A stretch of DNA of 41,559 nucleotides from Acidobacteriaceae bacterium (GTDB lineage: Bacteria > Acidobacteriota > Terriglobia > Terriglobales > Acidobacteriaceae), in NCBI GenBank assembly GCA_027307045.1, contig DAHUXR010000034.1, positions 1 through 41,559 of the forward strand. Reading direction: 5' to 3'. Made by a program: the position numbers and the translations under genes. Positions 28,174-36,403 of this stretch are shown here, in pieces. The notes beneath the pieces are model-generated. The model was given only the letters and a program-made list of their open reading frames with translations, was not told where the DNA came from and ran no database searches. The first letter of the stretch is position 1. Each line of letters begins with the position of its first letter.

Positions 28174-29838
28174 CTACTCCCGCCACTTCCACTCCGCATA
28201 TTGTTTCCTCAACGCAGTCTTCAACAACTTTCCCGTCGACGTATGCGGCAGGTCGTGGACGAAGACAAAATCGTCCGGCATCTGCCACTTGGCGAACTTG
28301 GAGCCCAAGAACGTTCGCAGCTCGTCCGCCGACACCTGCATGCCGTCTTTCAATGCAATCACAGCCAGCGGACGCTCCTGCCATTTAGGATGCTGTATCG
28401 CAACCACGCCCGCTTCGCGCACCGCGGGATGGCTCATCAGCGTGTTCTCCAGATCGACCGAGCTGATCCACTCGCCGCCGGATTTCACCAGGTCCTTGCT
28501 GCGGTCCACCAGCTTAATGCAGCCATCGGGGTCCATGGTGGCAACGTCGCCGGTGCGGAACCATCCATCCGCGGTCCAGCGATCGCGCGTTTCCGGCGCG
28601 TTGTAATAGCTTCCGGCAACCCACGGCCCGCGGACTTCCAGTTCTCCCATCGTGTGACCATCACACGGAGTGTCGCCCTTTTCATTGCGAATGCGGACAT
28701 CGACAAACGGCAGTGGCCATCCCTGCTTGGATCGCATGGCGTATTGCTGATCTTGCGGCAGCAGCAGCGCAACGGGCGGCAGGCGAGAAGCCGTGGCCTG
28801 CGGAGAGGTTTCCGTCATGCCCCAGGAATGAATGATGTGGAATCCGTAAAGATCAAGGTTGCGAATCAGGCTTTCCGGCGGCGCGGTTCCTCCGCACAGA
28901 ATGCGGACCTCTCGCGCCGGCTTCCAGTTCACGCGTTTTTCCAGCGTTTGCAGCACGCCCAGCCAAACGGTCGGGACCGCGCAGGTGATCGTGACGCCTT
29001 CGCGCTCAATCAACTCGAGTAGGCTCTCCGCATCCAGATGCGGACCGGGCAGCACGTACTTTGCGCCGACCATTGCCGCGGTGTAAGAAAATCCCCAGCC
29101 ATTGGCGTGGAACATGGGCGAAGCCAGCAACACGGTGTCATGTTGCGAGAACGCGCATGAATCCGCCATGGCCTGTGACATGCTGTGCAACACCTGCGAG
29201 CGATGCGAATAAAGCACGCCTTTGGGATTGCCCGTGGTCCCGGACGTATAACACATGCTTGCGCCGTCATTTTCGCTAAGGGCGGGTGGCTTAAAGTTGC
29301 CGGTGGCGCGCTTCAGCCAGTCTTCATAATCGATGTAGCCATGCTGCACTGCCTCGCCCGGATGCCGCACCACAAAGATGCGCTCGAACTTTACCTTGCC
29401 CACAAACTTTTCCAGCACCGGCAACAGAACGTCATCCAGGATCAGGAAACGGTCCTGCGCGTGGTTGGCGATCCAGGCAATTTCATCGGGATGCAGACGC
29501 AGGTTTAGCGGGTGCAGCACGCCGCCTGCGGCAGGAATGCCAAAGTAGCTTTCCAGATGCGCGTAATGGTTCCACATCAGCGTGGCCACGCGCTCGCCTT
29601 TCTTCAGGCCCAGCGATTGCAGGCATTCGGCCAGTCGCAGCGCGCGTTGGTGCAACTTTCCCCAGGTGGTGCGATGCATGGAACGGTTCGGCAGCCGCGA
29701 AACAATTTCCACATCGGTGGCGTATTGCCCGGCACGCTCCAGCAATGCCGTGAGCGTGAGCGGGTAATCCATCATGGTGTGGATGTGGTTCGAGGGCATA
29801 GAGGACATTGAGGGCATTTTAAATCCAGAATTAAGCAC
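28174..29838 (-). CDS. Medium/long-chain acyl-CoA synthetase (AMP-binding)
   Basis: A 554-residue ANL-superfamily ligase that activates a fatty acid to acyl-AMP and then to acyl-CoA. Motifs in order: CYTSGTTGNPKG (about 196-207, phosphate-binding loop), the SWGMTETSP adenine-binding block, GWFRTGDVATMDPDG, and near the C-terminus STGKLLKTALR with the catalytic Lys of the adenylation step. Full length. The start is uncertain: GTG at 29838, or ATG at 29817 or 29808, none with a clear ribosome site. The N-terminal region LTLTALLERAG is typical of the FadD13/AlkK-like group. It is a single gene with no beta-oxidation genes in the window. Confidence 0.92.
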   Translation of the reverse strand: MLNSGFKMPSMSSMPSNHIHTMMDYPLTLTALLERAGQYATDVEIVSRLPNRSMHRTTWGKLHQRALRLAECLQSLGLKKGERVATLMWNHYAHLESYFGIPAAGGVLHPLNLRLHPDEIAWIANHAQDRFLILDDVLLPVLEKFVGKVKFERIFVVRHPGEAVQHGYIDYEDWLKRATGNFKPPALSENDGASMCYTSGTTGNPKGVLYSHRSQVLHSMSQAMADSCAFSQHDTVLLASPMFHANGWGFSYTAAMVGAKYVLPGPHLDAESLLELIEREGVTITCAVPTVWLGVLQTLEKRVNWKPAREVRILCGGTAPPESLIRNLDLYGFHIIHSWGMTETSPQATASRLPPVALLLPQDQQYAMRSKQGWPLPFVDVRIRNEKGDTPCDGHTMGELEVRGPWVAGSYYNAPETRDRWTADGWFRTGDVATMDPDGCIKLVDRSKDLVKSGGEWISSVDLENTLMSHPAVREAGVVAIQHPKWQERPLAVIALKDGMQVSADELRTFLGSKFAKWQMPDDFVFVHDLPHTSTGKLLKTALRKQYAEWKWRE

Positions 29839-30000
29839 TGCGACAATAAAGGAGGTGGCTTAAAGGATTCGTTCTCATCCCGCCCCGCAAAGTCAACCTC
29901 CCAACGATTAATAAAGTTAATCAAGTTCCAATGAATGTTCTATTCCCCGGCGAGCATGATGTCTCAAGTCGCTGGTGCTGGCGGCTGAGGAAAGGGATTT

Positions 30001-30273
30001 ATGTCTCACGGAGCTTCTGACGAATCAAATCCTTGCGCGGAACCCGACTCAGTCCTTTCGGCTGTCCAGAGCCAGGAGATCGCAATCCTGAAACATTGGT
30101 ATGCCCTGGTTGACCCACGACCGGATCCCGGCGTCTATCGCAACGCCGATGCCGATCGCACCGCCCGCGACGTGGTGGAGCTTAATATCATGCTCGCCTT
30201 CGTTGATCCCCGCGCATTTGCCAACCCGTGGGTGCCATACGATCAGGAAGAGGATTTGTTCGAGGAGCAGTAA
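30001..30273 (+). CDS. Small hypothetical protein
   Basis: A 90-residue acidic protein starting at an ATG after GAAAGG. It is rich in Asp/Glu/Pro, with no membrane or signal segment, ending EEDLFEEQ. It has a conserved-looking core (WYALVDPRPDPGVYRNADADRTARDVVELNIMLAF split by short loops). No family is recognised. It is convergent with the HD-domain gene, 29 bases apart. Confidence 0.6.
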   Translation: MSHGASDESNPCAEPDSVLSAVQSQEIAILKHWYALVDPRPDPGVYRNADADRTARDVVELNIMLAFVDPRAFANPWVPYDQEEDLFEEQ

Positions 30274-30302
30274 CGTTTGTCTGGCTTTGGTGATCGATGA
30301 AC

Positions 30303-30881
30303 TCAGGCCCCGAAAAGACCTTTGTTGCGGGCCTCTTCCAACCTGCCTTCCAGATATTCCCACAGAGCTGGGCATCCGGTCTGGATAGGCGGCTTGATGC
30401 GATGGATCACACGTTCGTAGCTGATGCCGTTCTCGCGCCAGCTCTGTCCTTCATTCGCAAGATTAAGCAGCACAGGCATCGCGCGGTCCACGCCATGAGC
30501 AAAAAGCGCTTCGTTGGATTCCGCCTGCGCAAACTCCTGCCACAAGCAAAGAAACTCTGCTGCCTGGTCTTCCGGCAATAGGCCAAAAATCCTCTTCACG
30601 GCGCTGAGTTCGGCGGCCTTCCGATCGTCCCAACCTCCTTCGGCAAAGAAAATCGTGTCGCCGGTATCGATTTCGCCGATGTCATGCACCAGAAGCATTC
30701 GCACCACACGGTTCATGTCGACAGGCGACCCGGCAAAGCGCTCGAGTGATATGGCGAAGAGGGCAAGCTGCCAGCTGTGCTCCGCGGAGTTTTCATAGCG
30801 ATCCAGCCCCAGCGGACGCGTCTTGCGCGTCACGCCCTTGAGCTTCTCCAGTTCCAGGATAAAGTCGATGATCTGTTGCAT
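30303..30881 (-). CDS. HD-domain phosphohydrolase (YfbR/HDDC2-like)
   Basis: A 192-residue protein with the HD metal site: NSAEHSWQLA (His 35), LLVHDIGEIDTGDT (His 66, Asp 67), and a distal Asp in the FAHGVDRAMPVLLNL region. This arrangement, with the R-x-G-x-x-R-Y-E-N-S-A-E-H start, is typical of YfbR/HDDC2-type 5'-deoxynucleotidases that hydrolyse nucleoside monophosphates. The protein is complete. A pseudouridine synthase gene lies upstream on the same strand, 63 bases away. Confidence 0.88.
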   Translation of the reverse strand: MQQIIDFILELEKLKGVTRKTRPLGLDRYENSAEHSWQLALFAISLERFAGSPVDMNRVVRMLLVHDIGEIDTGDTIFFAEGGWDDRKAAELSAVKRIFGLLPEDQAAEFLCLWQEFAQAESNEALFAHGVDRAMPVLLNLANEGQSWRENGISYERVIHRIKPPIQTGCPALWEYLEGRLEEARNKGLFGA

Positions 30882-30944
30882 GGTCTGGGTTCTGTGTCCT
30901 TAAAAGAGCAATGGTGCAGACAGGTCTTTCCCCCATATGGCGAT

Positions 30945-31751
30945 TCACTGCTTTGAACGCCCTGAGCGGGAAAGCTTTTGCACCAGATGCTGAAAATCCT
31001 GCGGCGGCGCGCATTCAATCGTGATTGTGTCGCCCGTGCGCGGGTGAACAAACTTTAGATACGCGGCATGCAGCGCGACTCGGTCAATCAACTGCTCCTC
31101 GGCTTCCTTGCGATGGTATTTTCTGTCGCCGATGAGCGGATGACCCAGGGCGGAAAACTGCGCGCGAATCTGGTTCTGTAATCCCGTGACCAACTCGACG
31201 CGAACAAGCGTCGCATCGGCAAAGGCGCGTTCTACTGTATAACGCAGTTCGGCGCGGGCAGCGTCGGGATCTCTGGCCGTTCGCAACTGCTGATACATGC
31301 CTTCTCGCCGGAAATAATGGACCAGCGTGCCGGATTCTTCCTTGAGCCGGCCACGCACCACCGCCAGATACTTTCTCACCGGGGTATGCGCCAGAAACTG
31401 GCGGATCAGCGCATCGCGGTCGCGGTCAGTTTTGGCGAACAGCAGAATGCCGGACGCAAAGCGATCAATGCGATGTACGATCAAGGCGCGCTGTCTTCGT
31501 GGCTTAAGTTCGGCGATCAGCAGAGACAGTGCTGACGGAACATCGGAGCCTTTGATCGGCACAGCCAGCAATCCTGCCGGCTTGTTCAGCACGATCACTA
31601 CATCGTCTTCATAGAGCACGGCAACTTCGCGGGAGAGACGAGGCCGCGGCTGTACCCGATGTTGGCTGCGCGTTTCCGCTCGATCGTCCCGCCGATTTGA
31701 ACGGTTCGGTTTTTCGCGGCGGCTGTGAGAGTGTCGTGAAGGTTTTTTCAT
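30945..31751 (-). CDS. RluA-family 23S rRNA/tRNA pseudouridine synthase
   Basis: A 268-residue protein from the ATG at 31751; the frame is open to 31808. A strongly basic, low-complexity N-terminal tail (about 1-45: KKPSRHSHSRREKPNRS and more) precedes the catalytic domain. The signature HRIDRFASGILLFAKT contains the catalytic Asp (about residue 96). Other family blocks present are VLYEDDVVIVLNKPAGLLAVP, RKYLAVVRGRL, LVRVELVTGLQNQIRAQFSALGHPLIGDRKY and LHAAYLKFVHPRTG. No S4 domain is present in this protein, but the next gene upstream encodes an S4 protein. The target uridine cannot be predicted. Confidence 0.92.
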   Translation of the reverse strand: MKKPSRHSHSRREKPNRSNRRDDRAETRSQHRVQPRPRLSREVAVLYEDDVVIVLNKPAGLLAVPIKGSDVPSALSLLIAELKPRRQRALIVHRIDRFASGILLFAKTDRDRDALIRQFLAHTPVRKYLAVVRGRLKEESGTLVHYFRREGMYQQLRTARDPDAARAELRYTVERAFADATLVRVELVTGLQNQIRAQFSALGHPLIGDRKYHRKEAEEQLIDRVALHAAYLKFVHPRTGDTITIECAPPQDFQHLVQKLSRSGRSKQ

Positions 31752-31846
31752 CGGCAGGGACTTGGCTATCCACTCATTATCAAGCCATTTTGTGAGCATC
31801 GCAAACACCAGGATAGCGACTCAGTGGATTACAACCCGTCTGGCAT

Positions 31847-32227
31847 TTAGCCTCTGCCGCGGAACTGGATGATCTTTCGGCGGTCGCGTTTCGACGGGCG
31901 ACCGGTTGGCATGGGTTCAAACTGCATGGCCGCTTTGCGCTCGGCTGCCGCCTTCAGCCGCGCCTCCTTGCTTTCTTCAGTCTCGCGATAAAGCGTCTGC
32001 GCCACCGCTGCGGGCCCGCGCACTTCGCTGAGCAACAGGACGACCACATGAAAATCGCCGCCATCGTTGGTGATTCGCAACTTGTCGCCGACCCGGACTT
32101 CGCGTGCGGGTTTCGCGGGCTGTCCGTTGGATTGAATCCGGCCCAGTTCACACGCTCGCGCCGCAAGAGCGCGTGTTTTGAAGAATCGGGCGGCCCAAAG
32201 CCATTTATCGATGCGCACAGAAGGCAT
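31847..32227 (-). CDS. hslR: S4-domain RNA-binding protein (HslR/Hsp15-like)
   Basis: A 126-residue protein whose first ~60 residues form an S4 domain: VRIDKWLWAARFFKTRALA, then GRIQSNGQPAKPAREVRVGD. The basic C-terminal tail ends in KRDRRKIIQFRGRG. In E. coli Hsp15 rescues 50S subunits carrying nascent chains, and the layout here matches. The rluA-like gene follows 95 bases downstream on the same strand. Confidence 0.9.
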   Translation of the reverse strand: MPSVRIDKWLWAARFFKTRALAARACELGRIQSNGQPAKPAREVRVGDKLRITNDGGDFHVVVLLLSEVRGPAAVAQTLYRETEESKEARLKAAAERKAAMQFEPMPTGRPSKRDRRKIIQFRGRG

Positions 32228-32471
32228 GAAGATATTGTCCTATAAAAAGCGCCTAACAGTCAGCGCGGAACGTGACGGCAGCGGGAGTTTGAGATCATCT
32301 TCGGTGACGTCGATAAAAAAGTATCCGCGCGTGCCGGATATGGCGCCGAACCATCTGCGCCGCGGCGGTCTGTTCATAACCGACAACGTTTTGTGGTCGG
32401 GACAAGTGACGGAGAGAAAGCCAAAGACAAAGAACTCGCGCAATCCAGAAATTCAATCCAGACAGATCTTT

Positions 32472-33746
32472 TTACGGACAAGTCAATGGGCCGAACGCCG
32501 TGGCGCCGCGCGTCAGCGTCTTTGTGTTCGGATAGCTGAATGCGTTGCTGATTGCCGTGGAAGTAGATTTCTGTTCAAACCATTGCAGTAACGCCTCAGT
32601 CTGCGGATGATACGTGATGCCGGAGACGTGCACAGGGAAGCTTGGAGTCGTAAGCACCTCAACGGGGTCGCCGGTTTCAAGATCGTCCTGGCAGGTGCCT
32701 GGTTCTGAAGGGAACTGCCATGCTGGAACCTGATTATCGACGAACGGATCATTGAGCGACTCAGAGATTTCATGGCTGAGCGCGGTCACGTCCTGGAACC
32801 CGTTGAAAACGCCGGGAGAGATCCAGCTGGCAAAAGCAAATATCCAGCGCGATTCCTTGGGAACTCCGGAGTCAGTGAAGAACGAGTGGAAGCCCAGGGT
32901 GCAGCAGCTTCCCACACCACCTTCAGCATTGAGAGAGAAGAGGAAGGTGTTGGGGAACAGCGCGATGTTGAGCGCACCTGTGGTGAAGCGCCCCGCTTTG
33001 ATTTCATTCGCCACAAGATTGAAAATCTGCTGGTTGAAAAACTGGTCAAGAAGGAAGATTGCAGTATGGCCGTCGCTGGTTGTTTGGGTGAAATAAGTCT
33101 GCACCTGCGTGCTGAATCCGTTCACATTCACTGTGGTAAACCGGGGCACAGTAATCGTCAGGCTGTGGACGACAGTGGCGGGACGCAGGTTGGTGTGCCA
33201 GCCGGCTTTCATCTTGTGGAAGAATTCGGCGCGCTGGACAGCATCGCCAAACTGGATGCCGGATCCGCTGGAGTAATTGGCGGCCTGAAAGTTGGGCGAG
33301 TTGAGAGTGGGCGCTAAGAACGACGCAACTGAAACATTGGTGAAGGTGACCAGGTCCGCGTTTTGCAATCTGAGTGAAACGGCCACAATGTGCGCCGGTA
33401 TGGTAGCTGAAGCGCCATCCCAGGGAGTGCTCCCTATCATGGTGAGGTGCCAGGTCTTGCCGCGGCTGATAAACGACGCTTCAAAGTTCGGAACCGTAAT
33501 AACATTTGCCCGGTTGAAGGGGAGACCGAACGTTCCGGACTGGATCGTGGAAGCGGGAGATCCGTGAACAAGGCCCGTCTGTGGATTGATGGCGATGGGA
33601 CTGACCCGGCGATATTTTGGCGACGGCGACTCAGTGGCAGGGAGGTCTTTCACGGTGCCAACGTCAGGCAAGCTCTGGGAAAATGCACAAACGGAAAAGA
33701 ACAAGGCTATTAGAACAAAGGGGGCAACTACGACGCGGTGGGTCAA
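32472..33746 (-). CDS. Secreted protein with HExxE motif, possible metallopeptidase
   Basis: The frame is open to 33881, but the best start is the TTG at 33746, seven bases after AGGAG. It gives 424 residues with a signal peptide (VVVAPFVLIALFFSVCAFSQ). The middle of the protein is beta-rich and without known motifs. Toward the end it reads VTALSHEISESLNDPFVDN, an H-E-x-x-E motif, then CQDDLETGDPVEV. An HExxE zinc motif with this downstream block occurs in exported proteins of Acidobacteria that are annotated only as hypothetical (from memory). A peptidase role is an inference. Confidence 0.7.
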   Translation of the reverse strand: MTHRVVVAPFVLIALFFSVCAFSQSLPDVGTVKDLPATESPSPKYRRVSPIAINPQTGLVHGSPASTIQSGTFGLPFNRANVITVPNFEASFISRGKTWHLTMIGSTPWDGASATIPAHIVAVSLRLQNADLVTFTNVSVASFLAPTLNSPNFQAANYSSGSGIQFGDAVQRAEFFHKMKAGWHTNLRPATVVHSLTITVPRFTTVNVNGFSTQVQTYFTQTTSDGHTAIFLLDQFFNQQIFNLVANEIKAGRFTTGALNIALFPNTFLFSLNAEGGVGSCCTLGFHSFFTDSGVPKESRWIFAFASWISPGVFNGFQDVTALSHEISESLNDPFVDNQVPAWQFPSEPGTCQDDLETGDPVEVLTTPSFPVHVSGITYHPQTEALLQWFEQKSTSTAISNAFSYPNTKTLTRGATAFGPLTCP

Positions 33747-34097
33747 CGTGCGCTCCTGGGCCGAAAAACCGACACCCTGTTCACAACCGGAGTTGAGGCG
33801 GGTGTTATATAAATAGATGCAGAAACCCCGCATCAGGAGCAGAAGGCTTTCGCCAGGCCGCTTTAAGAGCTTGAAAAGCAAGGAGAAACGGCCCTGACCG
33901 GCCTAATGGGGTAACCGCACTGTTGTGCTCTTTTCAACAGGTATGTTCGCCTATATTTTCTAGGGTGCGGAGAGGCACTAATAAGAAAGCACCGGTTTGG
34001 ACGGAATTTCCGTGGTTTTGCCCGCCGGGCGGATACGGCAACGGATAATGCGAATACCCGATTTGCGGCAATTGCCAGGAAAGGTAGAGTTGAAGCC

Positions 34098-34382
34098 ATG
34101 AGCGCCAGACACGCCAAAATGATGTTCTTTATTTTGATCGTGCTGGTGACGCTCATGTTTTTTGTCCATGTGCCCAGCGGCGGATTCCAATCAAAGAACG
34201 GCCCCACCACGCCCGTCAATAATCTAGACCTGCGAGTTGCGCTGGGTGGATTGCTGCTTTTGCTGGGTCTTGGCGGAATCGCCTTTTCCTGCCGCGTTGT
34301 CTTGAATTCCGCGTGTCATTTGTCCCCGATTGTTTTACATTCTCCCGCTGCAGGCGCCATCGGCATCGCTCTCCGCTGCTGA
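34098..34382 (+). CDS. Small two-helix membrane protein
   Basis: A 94-residue protein from the ATG at 34098 (AAAGG upstream, spacing rather long). Two hydrophobic helices are visible: MMFFILIVLVTLMFFVHV (about 8-25) and ALGGLLLLLGLGGIAFSC (about 48-65). A short soluble loop lies between them. The family is not recognised. The C-terminal ~25 residues look less conserved. Confidence 0.55.
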   Translation: MSARHAKMMFFILIVLVTLMFFVHVPSGGFQSKNGPTTPVNNLDLRVALGGLLLLLGLGGIAFSCRVVLNSACHLSPIVLHSPAAGAIGIALRC

Positions 34383-34472
34383 TTTAGTTCTCCTCTAGTG
34401 TTTGCGCCGGCCAGCTTTCTGAGGCCGGCAGTTGCGTATTTCTTTTCCGCAAACAAAATGGAGAACACAATC

Positions 34473-34664
34473 GTGCCAAAGGAAAATCATCTTCAGGCCC
34501 AGGTGTCCAATGCCGCGGCCGACTGGAAGATTATCGAATGCAAGAAGCACCTGCTGGTGATCGATGTAGCCGGCAAAACGCTGCGGTTGGTTTCGAAACC
34601 GCTGCGCTTCAAAGACAAACCGCAGTACAAAGTGCCGCCGGATTGCGATCCCCGGATGTGGTAA
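34473..34664 (+). CDS. Small hypothetical protein
   Basis: A 63-residue basic protein. The GTG at 34473 has GGAGAA nine bases upstream; an ATG at 34458 would add five residues. Regular hydrophobic spacing (WKIIECKKHLLVIDVAGKTLRLV) suggests a small beta domain. A strong terminator follows directly. The family is not recognised. Confidence 0.5.
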   Translation: MPKENHLQAQVSNAAADWKIIECKKHLLVIDVAGKTLRLVSKPLRFKDKPQYKVPPDCDPRMW

Positions 34665-34669
34665 CAGCT

Positions 34670-34703
34670 TTTTAGGGGCACGACAAAGATCGTGCCCCTA
34701 AAA
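34670..34703 (+). terminator. 14-bp perfect hairpin, terminator and repeat family member
   Basis: TTTTAGGGGCACGA (34670-34683) pairs exactly with TCGTGCCCCTAAAA (34690-34703) around a 6-base loop and is followed by GTGTTTT. The same GGGGCACGA core recurs at 35223-35246, so it also looks like a dispersed palindromic repeat used as a terminator. Confidence 0.8.
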
Positions 34704-35308
34704 GTGTTTTGCCGGCAAAGCGTGTCCAATCGAATTCACTGCAATGAGATCAATCCCGTAAGCTGCCGTCTGTTGCATTGCCTTCCAGGTGGTTGGGATT
34801 GCGGAAATACTCATTCAAGACGCTCCTTGGGCGGTCCAGAGAAATTGGTGTTGCAGGGAACGCGAAGTTACTACAGGAACTCAGGATTTATCCAAAGCCG
34901 CACAGGAATTTCCTGCAAACAGAAAAACCGTTTGGGATGACCGCACGGATACCGGGGATCGGCTGTTCTGCATCGTTGTGCGGACGGCTTTTTCTAAATG
35001 TCCGAAACAGAGCGAAACAGATTTGCGAGCATTAGGAAAAGCTTAAAAAGAATCGTTCTCTGCTTCAATGTTTCAGCTGGAATTTTCACCATTGCGATTC
35101 TCAGAATGGGAGAGAGATGATGCTGGAAGAAAGAGCCGAATTTCTGCGCGCGCTTCGGCCTTGACAGAAGATAGTCGAATTACGATCGTACGATGTGATG
35201 TTGGAGCCGCAGGAAGATCAAAGGGGCACGACGAGCGTCGTACCCCCTAATGTTTGTGGTCTTCTTTGCTTTTTAATACAACGCTTTTGCTTTTAATACA
35301 ACGCTGCT
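34704..35308. other. 600-base gap: second palindrome and short repeats, no clear gene
   Basis: Several short open frames overlap here, none with a ribosome site or recognisable domain. A second copy of the palindrome (GGGG, ACGAC / GTCGT, CCCC, 35223-35246, one mismatch) lies 63 bases past the stop of the minus-strand gene and may terminate it. A 15-base direct repeat, TTTTAATACAACGCT, occurs at 35271-35285 and 35291-35305. Confidence 0.55.
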
Positions 35309-36010
35309 TCAGCGCCGGCCACCACTGCGTGATCCACCACCGCCATTTGAATGACCGCCGCCGCCGTACGACCCACCACCACCGCTGTGCGATCCACCGC
35401 TGTAGGAATGGCCGCCGCCGTTGCCCATGCCGCGATTGCCGCCATAAGTTCTGCCGCCGCCGTTGCCCATGCCGCGACCGCCGCCGTAAGACCTTCCGTC
35501 GTTATAATCGCGGCCGCCGCCATTGAAGCCCCGATACCCGTCACCGCCGCGGAAGTGATCACGGTTGTCACTTCGGTAGCCGCGGCCATCGTTGCGGAAC
35601 CTGCCGTCGTTGTGGAAGCTGCGGAACCCGTCGTGGAAATGGTCATCGCCATGAAACCTTCGGAACCCATCATGGAAATGGTCGTCTCCGTGGAAGCTGC
35701 GGAATCCGTCATGGAACCCAAAGCCGCGGTTGAAATAAAAGGGGCGATAGTACCCAGGATTGCTGTAATAGAAGTTGTTCCAGGGCCCAACGCCGATGAA
35801 TACTCCGTCCACGAAGTAGTCCGGGCCCCAGTAGCCATAGGGTGCGCAGTCAAACGGATAATAAGAATAAAACCCGTATGGGCAAACCGGAGGCGGGTTG
35901 TAGAAACCGTAGCTCGGCCCGATCTGCACGCCAATGGAAACCTGTGCCTGTGCGTACACTGCGGGTAGAGCCAGAAGAGCGAGCAAAGCGAGATACTTCA
36001 AGTGTCTCAT
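35309..36010 (-). CDS. Gly/Tyr/His-rich exported protein
   Basis: A 233-residue protein from the ATG at 36010, preceded by GGAGG. A signal peptide (LALLALLALPAVYAQA) is followed by a Tyr/Pro/Gly-rich region (IGPSYGFYNPPPVCPYGFYS) and VGPWNNFYYSNPGYY. Then come three tandem 12-14-residue units of the type F-R-S-F-H-G-D-D-H-F-H-D-G, and finally a long Gly/Asn/Ser/Arg-rich tail with a repeated GRGMGNGGG. It resembles the GXGXG/YXWGP-type exported proteins of Proteobacteria and Acidobacteria. His/Asp repeats could bind metal. The function is unknown. A decayed piece of a related gene lies at about 36241-36290. Confidence 0.7.
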   Translation of the reverse strand: MRHLKYLALLALLALPAVYAQAQVSIGVQIGPSYGFYNPPPVCPYGFYSYYPFDCAPYGYWGPDYFVDGVFIGVGPWNNFYYSNPGYYRPFYFNRGFGFHDGFRSFHGDDHFHDGFRRFHGDDHFHDGFRSFHNDGRFRNDGRGYRSDNRDHFRGGDGYRGFNGGGRDYNDGRSYGGGRGMGNGGGRTYGGNRGMGNGGGHSYSGGSHSGGGGSYGGGGHSNGGGGSRSGGRR

Positions 36011-36403
36011 AAGGACCGCCTCCAGAGCGCCGGACGTCATCGCGATCATTCGACCAGTCTCTTGAATCCCAGCTTTTAAAAGACCGATGGCCGCGTAATC
36101 TAAACCAGCTTCTCACTTAATTGGAACTAAGATTCGAGCGAATAGTTGCGGAAATGGCCCGATCCGTACAAGTCTTATCAGCAGCTTAACGTAACTTTAC
36201 AATGCCTGGTAGGTCTGCCGAGAGGGAAGTGAAAAATTGCACCCCGGATACCGGTAGTAGAAGTTGCTCCAGGGTGTTCATCGGCGTTGGGTCTTTTTCA
36301 GGACCTTTACCTAACTTTACTAACCTGGTAAAAGTTGCTTGAAACGCATGGCGAGCCGTCGAGTAGAACAAGGAAAAGGCTGGGCGAACCTCCTATTGTT
36401 ACT
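36011..36403. other. Gap with a scrambled fragment of a Gly/Tyr-rich paralogue
   Basis: About 390 bases without a gene. On the minus strand near 36241-36275 the words P-W-S-N-F-Y-Y-R-Y-P-G echo P-W-N-N-F-Y-Y-S-N-P-G of the neighbouring exported protein. Next to it lies an inverted copy of a dozen bases of the same region. Two similar motifs, TAACTTTAC(T/A)A...CCTGGTA, lie at about 36192 and 36312. This is probably debris of a duplication. Confidence 0.4.

Noticed and set aside
28153..29022. 289-codon plus-strand frame
   Set aside because: It lies entirely antisense to the well-supported acyl-CoA synthetase; a shadow frame of GC-rich coding DNA.
34692..35046. Overlapping short plus-strand frames
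   Set aside because: Three frames of similar length overlap with no ribosome site or domain, as expected by chance.
35293..35968. Long Ala/Val/Thr-rich frames over the Gly/Tyr-rich gene
   Set aside because: They arise from the repetitive GGN/GCC codons of the real gene and have no ribosome site or domain.
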